Below are positions 34,835 to 43,941 of a DNA stretch of 46,831 nt, piece after piece. This DNA comes from JBFWQM01 sp050249455 (GTDB lineage Bacteria; Pseudomonadota; Alphaproteobacteria; MPNO01; VGEU01). Numbering within the stretch: position 1 is the first letter of the stretch; the number at the start of each line of letters is the position of its first letter. The position numbers were made by a program, and so were the translations under genes. The stretch spans positions 1 to 46,831 of the forward strand of contig JBFWQM010000010.1 in assembly GCA_050249455.1 (NCBI GenBank), written 5' to 3'. The notes under the pieces are model-generated. The model was not told where the DNA came from. It saw only the letters and a program-made list of their open reading frames with translations, and did not search any database.

Positions 34835-36106
34835 GTGGAAGCGGGCATCGACATCCCCGGCGCCGCGCCCGCGGCCGCCATCCCGGACGGCGCGGCCGAG
34901 GACGGCGTCGCGGCGGCGCTCCGGCGCGAAACCGCGATCGCGATGTTCGGCCCCGACAGCTGGGGCGACTACCCGCAGACCCGCCACCACGTCGCCGCCG
35001 CGCTGGCCGCACGCGGCTGGGCGGTGACCTACACCACCGGCCCCTACTTCATCTGGGACGTGCCGGAGCCGCGCTGGCTGCACGCGCGCTGGCGGACCCG
35101 CCGGGCGACCGCGCAGGGCGTGGCGATCAACTGGCCGGGCCGCACGCTGATGCGCTGGCCGCGCTTCGGCGCCTGGGACCGCCAGGTGCAGGACCGTTTC
35201 GCCGCCCGGCTGATCCGCGACGCCCGCTGGCGCGACGCGCGGCATCGCGTGGCCTACCTGTTCCGGCCGGAGTTCGCCGACTACCTCGATGCCCTCGGCG
35301 ACTGCCGCGTCGTCTACCATGCCGACGACAGCTTCTCGAAGACATTCGGCTGGTCGCGCGAAGCGCAGCATGCCGAGGCGCGGCTGGTGGCGCGCGCCGA
35401 CCTGATCGTCGCCACCACGGCCGGCGTGCGCCGCAACCTGCCCGGCGACGGGCCGGCGCGGGCGCGGCTGCTGCCGAACGGCGCCGACAGCGCGCTGTTC
35501 GCCGGCGGCGCCGACGCGCCATGCCCGCCCGACCTCGCCGCCATCGCGCGGCCGCGGCTCGGCTATTTCGGCTGGCTTAACGCCAAGATCGACTTCGCCC
35601 TGATCGCCGACGTGGCGGCGCGGCGGCCCGACTGGCATTGGGTGCTGGTCGGTCCCTCGGCCGACGCGGCGATCGCGGCCGACGCGCCGTCGCGCGCCGG
35701 CTGGGCGCGGCTCTCCGCGCAGCCCAACGTCCATGCGATCGGGCCGCGGCCCTATCGGCAGATGCCGGCCTACCAGGCGCACATGGACGTCAACACGCTG
35801 TGCTACCGCACCGATCCCGGCGGCTGGTGGGAAGACCTGTCGCCGCTGAAGCTCTACGAATACTTCGCGGTCGGCCGGCCGGTGATCGCCTGCGCTCTCG
35901 AGGCGCTGGAGCCGCTGCAATCGGTGCTGTCCGTCGCCGCCGGGACCGACGGGTGGATCGCCGCGATCGAGGACGCGCTCGCGCACGACACCACGGAGGC
36001 GGCGGCGCTGCGCCGCAGCCTTGCCGCCGCCAACGGCTGGTCCGCCGTCGCGGCGCGGCTGGAGCCGTGGCTGAGCGAGGCGATCGCCAGTGCCGCGACG
36101 CCGTAG
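34835..36106 (+). CDS. GT-B glycosyltransferase (family 1/4-like)
   Basis: 423 residues from a GTG at 34835, 16 bp after the phosphodiesterase A stop. The N-terminal Rossmann start is AMFGPDSWGDYPQTRHHVA (about 36). The C-terminal domain has RPRLGYFGWLNAKIDFALI and the donor-binding SPLKLYEYFAVGRPVIA (about 340), typical of group 1 transferases with the conserved Glu. It sits at the centre of the mirror-symmetric cluster and is probably co-transcribed with phosphodiesterase A. It ends 6 bp from the convergent phosphodiesterase B gene. Specificity is unknown. Confidence 0.88.
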   Translation: MEAGIDIPGAAPAAAIPDGAAEDGVAAALRRETAIAMFGPDSWGDYPQTRHHVAAALAARGWAVTYTTGPYFIWDVPEPRWLHARWRTRRATAQGVAINWPGRTLMRWPRFGAWDRQVQDRFAARLIRDARWRDARHRVAYLFRPEFADYLDALGDCRVVYHADDSFSKTFGWSREAQHAEARLVARADLIVATTAGVRRNLPGDGPARARLLPNGADSALFAGGADAPCPPDLAAIARPRLGYFGWLNAKIDFALIADVAARRPDWHWVLVGPSADAAIAADAPSRAGWARLSAQPNVHAIGPRPYRQMPAYQAHMDVNTLCYRTDPGGWWEDLSPLKLYEYFAVGRPVIACALEALEPLQSVLSVAAGTDGWIAAIEDALAHDTTEAAALRRSLAAANGWSAVAARLEPWLSEAIASAATP

Positions 36107-36112
36107 GGCGCC

Positions 36113-37681
36113 TCAGCCGGCGGCGCGTTCGTGCCGTTCGGCAATCACGGCCAGCTCAGGAATCGCGACGCCCTCGAAGCCGTCGCCGGGCAGGCCGAGG
36201 CGGCGGCACAGAGTGGGCGCGAAGTCCTTCGCGCTCACCGGCGCGTTGCGGCGGCCGGGCGCGATACCGGGGCCGACGGCGAAGAAGATGCCCTCCTTGT
36301 TCACGTGGTCGCCGGTGCGGTGGCGCGGCCGGCGGTTGACGAGCGTGCCGAACAGCGGCGAGCGCACCCGCGCGATCGGCCCCGACTTGTTCCACTCCAG
36401 CAGCAAGTCGGGCAGCGCGTCGCGCCGCGGCCCGGCGTAGAGGTCGTCCACGACCAGCACGTCGTCGATCAGCGGCCGGCCGGTGTCGAGGTTCTCGATC
36501 GCCTTGAGGTCGGCGGCCAGGCGGTCGCGCAGCGCGCGGTAGGCTGCGCCGGGCAGCACCACGCCGTTGCGCTCGCGCCCGACGACGTTGAAGCGTATGC
36601 CGCCGGTCGCCTGGTTGGGCGTCAGCTCGAAGAACGCGCGCGCGCGCACGCGCGAGTCCTCGTTACGCACATAGGCCGCTTTCGCGAAGCGCCGGCGGTT
36701 TATAGCGTCGCGCACCGCACGCGGCACCACCGCACGCCAGACGCTGCGCAAGCGGTCGAGCCGGGTCGGCGGCGGCGGGCCGCGATAGGCGTCGTCGATC
36801 GCCTCCAAAATGTCGGTCAGGAAGTTGGACGCCGTGCGCTCCGTACCCATGCCGTGGCTGATGTGGACGAGCACCGTGTCGTCGTCGCGGACGGCGGCGA
36901 GCAGCCGCCCGACCGCAGCGTCGATGGCGACATGGACCGCCTGCACCGGATCGCCGACGGCGGCGGCGATCGCCGGGTCGTGGCGCTCGTGCGCCGGGTC
37001 GTGCAGGTGCCAGCACATGTGGCCGACGTCGTGCGGCTCGTGGAAGACGGTGATGAAGAGGTCGGCGTCCGCCTCGCGCAGCAGTCGCTCGCTGAACGCC
37101 GTCTTCGCCGCGATGCGCTGCAGCAGACGGTCGCGGAACACGGCAATCGCCGCTGCGGTGGACAGGTCAGCGTAGTTCGACGGACAGGGGTCCTCATGCA
37201 CCAGCGGGTTGGTGCCGAACTCGGCCGCGATCGACGCGGCGAGCTCGGGCGGCGTCGTGATGAGACCTTGCGGCATCGTGCGGACGTGGGTGTACCAGTC
37301 CGCGACCTGGATGCCATTCAGGTCGGGTTCGTGGAAGGCGTAGGGATAGTCGATCATGCACACGCGGCGGCCTGCGGCGCCGGCGCGCTGCCACAGCGTC
37401 CGGCACGGAATCTCGGCGGGCGAAAGCTGAGTCCGTTGATACGTGTCCGTATCGAACTTGAACCAGGCGTCATACTGGCCATGCATCTCGGGACCGACGC
37501 CGGTCGCCCAGGTCGCCCATGCGCTGCCCGCCTCGAACCCCAGCGGGTTGACGATACGGCCCCAGGCGGCGCGGCGGCGCAGGCCGTCGAACGCCGGCAT
37601 GAGGCCGGCGTCGGCGCTCCGGCCGATCAGGTCGAAATCGGCGCTGTCGAGCCCGATCACCACGCATCTGGCCGGGCGCAT
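36113..37681 (-). CDS. Alkaline-phosphatase-superfamily phosphodiesterase-like protein, copy B
   Basis: 522 residues from the ATG at 37681, chosen because GAGGAG lies 7 nt upstream; an ATG at 37723 would add 14 residues without a visible ribosome binding site. Here the N-terminal metal Asp is present (VVIGLDSADFD, Asp12) and the nucleophile region is SAWATWATGVGPEMHGQ. Later ligands are in EPHDVGHMCWH, ISHGMG and TGDHVNKEG. It is paralogous to copy A through the shared GHxCWHLHDP block and the surrounding order of motifs. Unlike copy A it looks fully equipped for catalysis. Divergent from GT2 copy B. Confidence 0.85.
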   Translation of the reverse strand: MRPARCVVIGLDSADFDLIGRSADAGLMPAFDGLRRRAAWGRIVNPLGFEAGSAWATWATGVGPEMHGQYDAWFKFDTDTYQRTQLSPAEIPCRTLWQRAGAAGRRVCMIDYPYAFHEPDLNGIQVADWYTHVRTMPQGLITTPPELAASIAAEFGTNPLVHEDPCPSNYADLSTAAAIAVFRDRLLQRIAAKTAFSERLLREADADLFITVFHEPHDVGHMCWHLHDPAHERHDPAIAAAVGDPVQAVHVAIDAAVGRLLAAVRDDDTVLVHISHGMGTERTASNFLTDILEAIDDAYRGPPPPTRLDRLRSVWRAVVPRAVRDAINRRRFAKAAYVRNEDSRVRARAFFELTPNQATGGIRFNVVGRERNGVVLPGAAYRALRDRLAADLKAIENLDTGRPLIDDVLVVDDLYAGPRRDALPDLLLEWNKSGPIARVRSPLFGTLVNRRPRHRTGDHVNKEGIFFAVGPGIAPGRRNAPVSAKDFAPTLCRRLGLPGDGFEGVAIPELAVIAERHERAAG

Positions 37682-37803
37682 CCCTGGCTCCTCGCTGTCC
37701 GCCGGCATTGTCGCTTCGTTCATACTATGGCCGCACCGTCACCCGAGTGTTAAGGAAGCTGCGGGCATCCCTTCGCCCCCGCAACGAGGGTCCGGCCGCT
37801 GCC

Positions 37804-38673
37804 ATGATCAGCGTCGTGATCGCCACCCGCAACCGCGCCGGCGCGCTATCGCGCTGCCTGGACGCGCTCGCGCGGCAGGCGGCGGACGGGCTCGCCTGGG
37901 AAGCGGTCGTCGTCGACAACGGTTCCACCGACGCCACGGCCGCCATGATCGACCGCTTCGCATCGGGCGGGGCGCTGCCGCTGCGGCGGGCGTTCGAGCC
38001 GCGGCCCGGGGTGTCCGCGGCGCGCAACCGCGGCATTGCGGCGGCGCGCCATCCGGTGCTGGCGTTCACCGACGACGACTGCCTGCCCGAACCGGGCTGG
38101 CTCGCCGCGATCGCCGTTGCCTTCGCGGCCGTCCCCGCGCCGGCGCTGGTCGGCGGGCGGGTCGACCTGCACGATGACGCCGACGTGCCGGTGGCCATCC
38201 GCCCGTTCGACATGCCAGCGGCGATCGACGGGTTCGACCGGGTGCGCTCGCACCTGATCGGCTGCAACTTCGTGGCGACGCGGCGGCTCTTCGACCGCAT
38301 CGGCGGCTTCGACGAGACGCTGGGCCCCGGCACATGGTCGCGGGCGGGCGAGGACCTGGAGCTGTTCTGCCGCGCCGTTCACGCCGGCGCCCGCATCGTC
38401 TTCGACCCCGCGGTGCGGGTGCGCCACGCGCACGGCCGGCGCGACCCTGGCGACGTCGTCGGGCTCGGCCGCAGCTACACGCGCGGCTGCGGCGCCGTGC
38501 TCGGCGCGCGCATCCGCGCCGGCCAGACCACGCTGTGGCGCCCCGCCTACTGGGAGTTCCGCGGCCTGGTGGCCGGCGCGCTGCGGCCGGGACCGGACCT
38601 GCCGGCGCCGGCCGCGTGGCGCCGGGTTGCGGAATTCGGCGCCGCCTTCGCCGGCCGCCTGATCGGCGGTTGA
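37804..38673 (+). CDS. Family 2 glycosyltransferase, copy B
   Basis: 289 residues from the ATG at 37804, which starts exactly at the first GT-A strand (MISVVIATRNRAGALS). In-frame GTG (37747) and TTG (37708) would add a basic leader of 19-32 residues and cannot be excluded. FTDDDC is at 88-93. It shares VGGRVDL, IRPFD, GCNF, FDPA-RVRH-HGRR and AYWE with copy A, so the two are paralogues. It is the outer member of the right half of the mirrored cluster and ends 22 bp from the convergent transporter gene. Confidence 0.88.
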   Translation: MISVVIATRNRAGALSRCLDALARQAADGLAWEAVVVDNGSTDATAAMIDRFASGGALPLRRAFEPRPGVSAARNRGIAAARHPVLAFTDDDCLPEPGWLAAIAVAFAAVPAPALVGGRVDLHDDADVPVAIRPFDMPAAIDGFDRVRSHLIGCNFVATRRLFDRIGGFDETLGPGTWSRAGEDLELFCRAVHAGARIVFDPAVRVRHAHGRRDPGDVVGLGRSYTRGCGAVLGARIRAGQTTLWRPAYWEFRGLVAGALRPGPDLPAPAAWRRVAEFGAAFAGRLIGG

Positions 38674-38695
38674 ACTCCCGCTCAGTTCCCGGCGG

Positions 38696-39787
38696 TCACT
38701 TCATCGCCTTGACGTCCGCAATCAGCTTCGCCCGGTCGAAGTCGTTGAACGCCGGCACAAGGTCGTTGGTGTAAAGCGTCGCGATCGGGATATCCCGCGT
38801 CTTGATCTTTCCCGACTCCAGGAGGACGTCGGCGAGCTCCTGCCAGGACTGCGCCTCGTAGGCGCCGATCTTCGGCGACATCGGGTCGGGGATCAGCGCC
38901 GGAAAGCGCGCCTCAAGCATGGCAACGTTCTTGGCGATGTTGTCCGCCTCGTCGCCGGTCGTCGGCTTCTGCTGCGGATAGTGCTTCCAGTGCAGCCTGA
39001 CGCACGCCTCTTTGTTCGCCCAGCACGCGATCGAGCCCTTGGTGACCGCGCGGCCGAAACCGGCCAGCGCCTGGCGCTTCGCCTGCAGGTTGTCGACATG
39101 GGTCATGAAACCGTTGCCCAGGAGGTCGGCGTGCGCGGGCTTCAACGGCAGGCGGCGGATCGGAAAACCGGTGCCGCGCAGGATCTCGTGCATGATGTCG
39201 AACAGGAACAGCGCCTGGATCTCGTCGCTGCGGATGGCGCGAAACGCCGGGCCGCCGAAGCCGACGGGGATCAGCTCGAGATCCTGGCCTTCCTTCAGCC
39301 CCGCATCGTGCAGGATCGCCTGCAGCAGGGGAATGCTGCCGGATGAGAAGCTCTGGATGCCGACCTTCTTGCCTTTCAGGTCCGCCACCGTCTGGATCGG
39401 GCTCCTGGCGCCGACCACGATCTCCCACACCGACCGCGGCAGATGGTTGTAGAAGAACTTCACCGGTAGCGGATCGCGGCCGGGTTGGGCGCCGATCACG
39501 ACGACGTCGGGATTAGGCCAGCCGATGTCGACGCTCTTGTTCGCGACCTGGGGGATCAGCTTGCCTGACCCTTCGATCTGCACCATCTCGACCTTGAGGC
39601 CCTCTTCCTTGAAGTAGCCGAGCTGGAACGCCGCCGACCACGGAGCGTAGGAGATCGACACCGGCGACGGGGTCGCAAAGACCAGCTTCTCCGCACCCGC
39701 CGGCGCCACGGCGGTGAGCAGCATCGCCGCGGCCGTCGCCGCCAGCGCCCAGCCGCGGGCGCCGGCGCGTTCGCTTCGAATCTTCAT
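38696..39787 (-). CDS. ABC transporter substrate-binding protein (SsuA/TauA/NMT1-like)
   Basis: 363 residues; AAGAGGAG precedes the ATG at 39787. A signal peptide (about 1-32, core LAATAAAMLLTAVAPAGA) leads to a type II periplasmic fold: LVFATPSPVSISYAPWSAAFQLGYF, VADLKGKKVGIQSFSSGS. This family binds sulfonates, thiamine precursors, nitrate, aromatic acids and similar anions. It is the last gene of the operon that also carries the permease and ATPase, 39 bp after the UbiD gene. The enzymes alongside suggest an aromatic or unsaturated carboxylate. Confidence 0.9.
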   Translation of the reverse strand: MKIRSERAGARGWALAATAAAMLLTAVAPAGAEKLVFATPSPVSISYAPWSAAFQLGYFKEEGLKVEMVQIEGSGKLIPQVANKSVDIGWPNPDVVVIGAQPGRDPLPVKFFYNHLPRSVWEIVVGARSPIQTVADLKGKKVGIQSFSSGSIPLLQAILHDAGLKEGQDLELIPVGFGGPAFRAIRSDEIQALFLFDIMHEILRGTGFPIRRLPLKPAHADLLGNGFMTHVDNLQAKRQALAGFGRAVTKGSIACWANKEACVRLHWKHYPQQKPTTGDEADNIAKNVAMLEARFPALIPDPMSPKIGAYEAQSWQELADVLLESGKIKTRDIPIATLYTNDLVPAFNDFDRAKLIADVKAMK

Positions 39788-39826
39788 CGACGTGTTCTCC
39801 TCTTGCGATGCGGCCTGGCGTCTTCG

Positions 39827-41425
39827 TCAGCCCCGCCGGGGCGGCGTCGCCACGGCCGGCGAATCCGCCAGGCACAGGCGTCCGACCGCATCCTGCGATA
39901 TCGCGCCGCCGGCATAGAGCTCGGTGACGGCGCGGCTAAAGCTCTGGAAGTCGACCTCGCGATAGCGGTGCGACAGCGCGGCGTAGTAGACCGGCTCGGC
40001 GGCGATCGCGTCGCGGATCTCGGCGGCGAGCTGGCGGTGGTCGCGCGGCCGGCCCGGCGCGGCGGGAACGCCGGGCGTCCCGCCTTCGACCAGCCGGTCG
40101 AGCGAGACCTCGCGCGCGTAAGGGTGGGTGATCCGCTCGTAGCGCTCGCCCGGCACGTTCTCCGGAATGGTCGCGTCGATGCCCATCTTGGCCGTCGTCG
40201 GGATACCGAGGCCGGGCGGGATGCTGGGGTCCAGCGGCTTCGAGCGCGCGCCGGAAACGATGACGACGTCGCGGTCGGCCTGCACCCGCGTGGCGATCGC
40301 CCACTCCACGTCGTTGCCGTCGAAGACGTCGATGTCGTCGTCCACGATCACGACGTGCTTCAGCGACCCGCCGGCGCCGGACAGCGCCGCCATGATCGCG
40401 TTCTTGCCGTCGCCCGCCTGCTTGCGGATGGCGATCACCGCATGGAAGAAGCACGAGGCGCCTGGCGTGACGTTGATCGCCGCGACGTCGATGTTCGCTT
40501 CCTTCAGCGCGCGGCGCAGCGCCGCCTCGCGGATCGGCGGCAGCAGCCAGATCACCTCCCACGGCATGTGCAGCGCGTAGTAGATCGGGTTGCGTCGCAT
40601 CGAGATCGCCTTGATGCGGACTTCCGGGTTCCAGTGCAGCCCGCCCATCAGGCGCGTGAACTCGCCGAACCGTCCCTCCGGCTTGGTCCAGCCGATGGGC
40701 AGGATCTCTGCCTCCAGCACGATCTCGGCATCCGCGAGGCAGGGCACGTCGATCGTCTCGCACGCGGCCAGGCGCACGCCCTCGCCGCGCAGGCCGCCGG
40801 CGATCGCAAGCTCGGAGGTGCCGATCGGCGCAGCGAAGGTCGCCATCATGTTCTCGAACAGGTGGGTGCCGAGGCTGATCGAGATCGGCAGCGGCTTGCC
40901 GGCGCGGAACGCCTTCTCGGCGAAGCGGCGCAGGTTGTTGGGCGTGACGACGTCGATCCCGGTCAGGTTCGACTGCCGCACCAGGTAGCGATAGATGCCG
41001 GCGTTCAGCCCGTGCTCCTCGTCGCGCACGATGGTCAGGCCGGCCGTGATCATCGGCCCGCCGTCGTGGTCGGCGCACACCGGCGCCGGCAGCCGGCACA
41101 GGTCGACGTCTCCGCCGACCTTCACGACCTCGCGCGACGGCGCGTTGGAGACCATGACCGGCTCGATCGGGTTGGCGATGGCGTGCACCACCCGCCGCTC
41201 GATGTCGGCGTAGGCGCAGCCGTATCCGGCGGCGAGGTTCTCGCGGCTGTTGCTGATGCCGGCGACCACCGGCATGTCGTAGCCGGCGACGTCATGGAAC
41301 ATGACCGCCTTGCCGGTCTGGGCGATCAGCGCCGGCAAATAGCGGATGTCGACGGACTGGCGGACATCGACGAGGCGCCCGGCGTCGCGCAGCTTGTCCA
41401 CCAGGGTACGGAAGGTCTCGTTCAT
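39827..41425 (-). CDS. UbiD-family decarboxylase
   Basis: 532 residues, the usual UbiD length. Characteristic stretches are PLPISISLGTH, AIAGGLRGEGVRL, PCLADAEIVLEAE and KPEGRFGEFTRLMGG; the last holds the two catalytic Glu residues in the E-x4-E spacing (about 248 and 253). UbiD enzymes use prenylated FMN made by UbiX to decarboxylate, reversibly, aromatic or unsaturated acids. No UbiX gene is in the window. The start overlaps the permease stop (ATGA), so the decarboxylase is tied to the uptake system, most likely acting on what it imports. Confidence 0.93.
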   Translation of the reverse strand: MNETFRTLVDKLRDAGRLVDVRQSVDIRYLPALIAQTGKAVMFHDVAGYDMPVVAGISNSRENLAAGYGCAYADIERRVVHAIANPIEPVMVSNAPSREVVKVGGDVDLCRLPAPVCADHDGGPMITAGLTIVRDEEHGLNAGIYRYLVRQSNLTGIDVVTPNNLRRFAEKAFRAGKPLPISISLGTHLFENMMATFAAPIGTSELAIAGGLRGEGVRLAACETIDVPCLADAEIVLEAEILPIGWTKPEGRFGEFTRLMGGLHWNPEVRIKAISMRRNPIYYALHMPWEVIWLLPPIREAALRRALKEANIDVAAINVTPGASCFFHAVIAIRKQAGDGKNAIMAALSGAGGSLKHVVIVDDDIDVFDGNDVEWAIATRVQADRDVVIVSGARSKPLDPSIPPGLGIPTTAKMGIDATIPENVPGERYERITHPYAREVSLDRLVEGGTPGVPAAPGRPRDHRQLAAEIRDAIAAEPVYYAALSHRYREVDFQSFSRAVTELYAGGAISQDAVGRLCLADSPAVATPPRRG

Positions 41426-42207
41426 GGCGATTCAGCGGACATGCCGCCCTGCGCTCCCTGCCAGAAGACGATCTTCCGGTGCAGAAACCGGATCAGCATG
41501 TTGCCTCCTACCCCGATCGCGGCCAGCGTGATCACTCCGGTCAGCATCAGTGCCGTGTTCAGGTCGACCGCGGCCGATTGCAGCATCGTGCCGATGCCCT
41601 GCTTCGACGCGACGAATTCCGCCACCACCGCGCCGATCAGGCCGAGCACGACGGCGATCTGCAGACCGGCGAAGATGGCGCCGGCGGCGCAAGGCAGCTT
41701 CACGTCGAAGAAGATGCGCCAGCGGCCGGCCGAGCACGCGCGCAGGGTATCGATCAGCTCGGGATCGGCCTGGCGCACGCCGACGAATGTGTTCACGAAC
41801 ACTGGGAAGAATGAGATCAGCGTCACCATCGCGACCTTGGATTCGATGCCGAAGCCGAACCAGACGATGATCAGCGGCGCCAGCGCCACCTTCGGCATCG
41901 ACTGCAGCACGATGACGTAGGGATAGATGAAGCGCTCCACCGCGCGCGATTCACCGAGCACGCCACCGAGCAGCAGTCCGGCGGCGCAGCCGATGGTGTA
42001 GCCCATGATCGTCGATTTCAGCGTGAACCAGAGGTGCGGATAGATGAAGCCGTCGGTATAGGCCGCCACGGTGGTCTGCCACACCGCGGCCGGCGACGGC
42101 AGGATGTAGTCCGGCACGTCGAAGATATCGATGTAGCCGACCCACAGCGCCATCAGCGCCACGAACGTGATGGCGGGGTAGAGCACGTTGCGGACGGCAT
42201 CCGGCAT
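41422..42207 (-). CDS. ABC transporter permease (SsuC/TauC-like)
   Basis: 261 residues from the ATG at 42207, a hydrophobic protein with about six spans. The cytoplasmic EAA-type loop that docks on the ATPase is around LIDTLRACSAGRWRIFFDVKLP. Spans include AITFVALMALWVGYI and IAVVLGLIGAVVAEFVA. It pairs with the ATPase (4-bp gap) and the binding protein at 38696. Confidence 0.92.
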   Translation of the reverse strand: MPDAVRNVLYPAITFVALMALWVGYIDIFDVPDYILPSPAAVWQTTVAAYTDGFIYPHLWFTLKSTIMGYTIGCAAGLLLGGVLGESRAVERFIYPYVIVLQSMPKVALAPLIIVWFGFGIESKVAMVTLISFFPVFVNTFVGVRQADPELIDTLRACSAGRWRIFFDVKLPCAAGAIFAGLQIAVVLGLIGAVVAEFVASKQGIGTMLQSAAVDLNTALMLTGVITLAAIGVGGNMLIRFLHRKIVFWQGAQGGMSAESP

Positions 42208-42211
42208 GGTG

Positions 42212-43030
42212 CTAGTCCCCGACCAGGACGCTGCGGAAATGGCCGCGCAGGTGGGCGCAGAAGCGCGCGAACCGCGCATCCGACATCGTGTCGAGGTCGC
42301 GCGGCCGCGGAATGTCGATCGCCATGTCTTCCACCACCTGGCCGGGCCGGCCCGACAGGACTACGACGCGATCGGCGAGGAACACCGCCTCCGGAATCGA
42401 GTGGGTAATGAACACCACCGACTTGCCGGTGCGCAGCCAGAGGTTCTGAAGCTCCATCGTCATGTGCTCGCGCGTCATCGCATCGAGCGCGGCAAACGGC
42501 TCGTCCATGAACAGGACGCCCGGATCGTGCACCAGCGCCCGCACCAGTCCGACCCGCTGCTGCATGCCGCCGGATAGCTCCTGCGGGTAGTTGTCGACGA
42601 AGCCGCGCAGGCCAACGCCCTCCAGCAGCTCGCGCGCGCGGGCGCGCGAAGCGGCCTTGTCGTGTCCGAGGGAATCCGCGGCGATGACGGCGTTGCCGAG
42701 CACGGTCTTCCAGGGCAGCAGATTGGCTTTCTGGAACACCACGCCGACGTCGGGCCGCGGCCGGACGACCGCCGTGCCGTGCAGCGTCAGCGATCCCGCG
42801 CTCGGCTGCATCAGCCCCGCGGCGACCTTCAGCAGGGTCGACTTGCCGCAGCCGGACGGGCCGAGGACGGCGACGAATTCGCCGGCGGCGACCGACAGCG
42901 TCAGGTCGCGCAGCGCCTCGATCGGACCGCGCTTGGTCCGGTAGGTGACGCCGAGCGCGCGGGCGTCGAGCACCGCGGGGGCATGGTCCGCCGCGGGGCC
43001 GGCAGCGGGATTGCGGGCCGGCAGCGTCAT
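42212..43030 (-). CDS. ABC transporter ATP-binding protein (SsuB/TauB-like)
   Basis: 272 residues from the ATG at 43030 (overlaps the upstream stop, ATGA). Walker A is GPSGCGKST, the Q-loop VVFQKANLLPW, the signature LSGGMQQR, Walker B VLFMDEP with the catalytic Glu region intact and the switch His in FITHSIPEA. The set fits the nitrate/sulfonate/taurine importer group. It energises the permease encoded next. Confidence 0.94.
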   Translation of the reverse strand: MTLPARNPAAGPAADHAPAVLDARALGVTYRTKRGPIEALRDLTLSVAAGEFVAVLGPSGCGKSTLLKVAAGLMQPSAGSLTLHGTAVVRPRPDVGVVFQKANLLPWKTVLGNAVIAADSLGHDKAASRARARELLEGVGLRGFVDNYPQELSGGMQQRVGLVRALVHDPGVLFMDEPFAALDAMTREHMTMELQNLWLRTGKSVVFITHSIPEAVFLADRVVVLSGRPGQVVEDMAIDIPRPRDLDTMSDARFARFCAHLRGHFRSVLVGD

Positions 43031-43941
43031 TCGGAATGCCGCTCGAAGACGACCGCCGCACCCATGGCGGCGCGCGACGGCACGACGAGGCGGCCATCGG
43101 TCTCGGCGAACGGCACCCCCTGCCGCTCGAGGAAGGCGCGCGTCCTCGCCGGATCCGCGACGCCGATCGAGACCGCGATGCATTGCGGCACGACGGCTTG
43201 GTCGAAGCCGGGCAGCACCGTGCCGAGCGCATCCGCGGCGATCAGCCGGAACTCGCCGCTCGCCATCGCGAAGCGGCGAAGCGCGCCGTCGCGTGTCGCG
43301 GCGATGCCGAGGATACGCTCGTAGCGCCGCGCCGCCTCATCGACGTCGGCCACCGAGACCAGGACGGCGTCCAGCGCGACTGCCCCGTTCGGATGATCCA
43401 TGAGCTGCGGCTGCCACAGGTAGTCCGGCGTGTGGTGGGTCAGGATGTTCATCCTCGCCTCGGGCGTCTCGGCATCCTCCATCCGCAGCAGGCTGAACCT
43501 GCCGGTGCGCATGCCGTGCGGCGTCTCCAGCTCGCGCTCGAGCGCGGCGACGCCGGTGACCTTGACGCCCTGCCCCGTCATGCGCACGGCCATGGCGTCG
43601 AGATGCATCGACCCGAACGCGACGATGTGGATGCCGGCATAGCGCCGCAGCAGGGTCGGGAAGATCCCGCAGGGCATGGCGGGATCGACGATCGCCAGCA
43701 ACTCCAGGTAACCGGAGCGGAACATCGCACAGCGGTTGCCGGTGCCCCACGGCACCGGCGCCTCGCCCGGGCGCAGCGCGCCAGCGTGGCGCGACAGCGT
43801 GCTGAGGCGAAAGCCCATCCGCTCGTAGGCGTCGAACAGGTCCGCCGGGCGATCGGATACCACCGCGACATGATCCAGCCAGCCGGCGGCATCCGCCCGT
43901 CCGCCACCTTCGGTCAGCCGGCCCGCGACCATGGCGTTCAT
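43027..43941 (-). CDS. VOC-family (glyoxalase-like) protein
   Basis: 304 residues from the ATG at 43941, overlapping the end of the ligase gene (ATGA). The N-terminal half has the glyoxalase-like pattern WLDHVAVVSDRPADLFDAYERMGF; the second half repeats a similar module (LDAVLVSVADVDEAARRYERI). This two-module VOC group is poorly characterised; relatives include dioxygenases, isomerases and lyases. Its place between ligase and transporter suggests a step in the same catabolic route. Confidence 0.85.
   Translation of the reverse strand: MNAMVAGRLTEGGGRADAAGWLDHVAVVSDRPADLFDAYERMGFRLSTLSRHAGALRPGEAPVPWGTGNRCAMFRSGYLELLAIVDPAMPCGIFPTLLRRYAGIHIVAFGSMHLDAMAVRMTGQGVKVTGVAALERELETPHGMRTGRFSLLRMEDAETPEARMNILTHHTPDYLWQPQLMDHPNGAVALDAVLVSVADVDEAARRYERILGIAATRDGALRRFAMASGEFRLIAADALGTVLPGFDQAVVPQCIAVSIGVADPARTRAFLERQGVPFAETDGRLVVPSRAAMGAAVVFERHSE

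Noticed and set aside
39803..41920. A 705-codon plus-strand frame opposite the UbiD and permease genes
   Set aside because: Antisense shadow; the translation has no domain pattern and the opposite strand is well supported.
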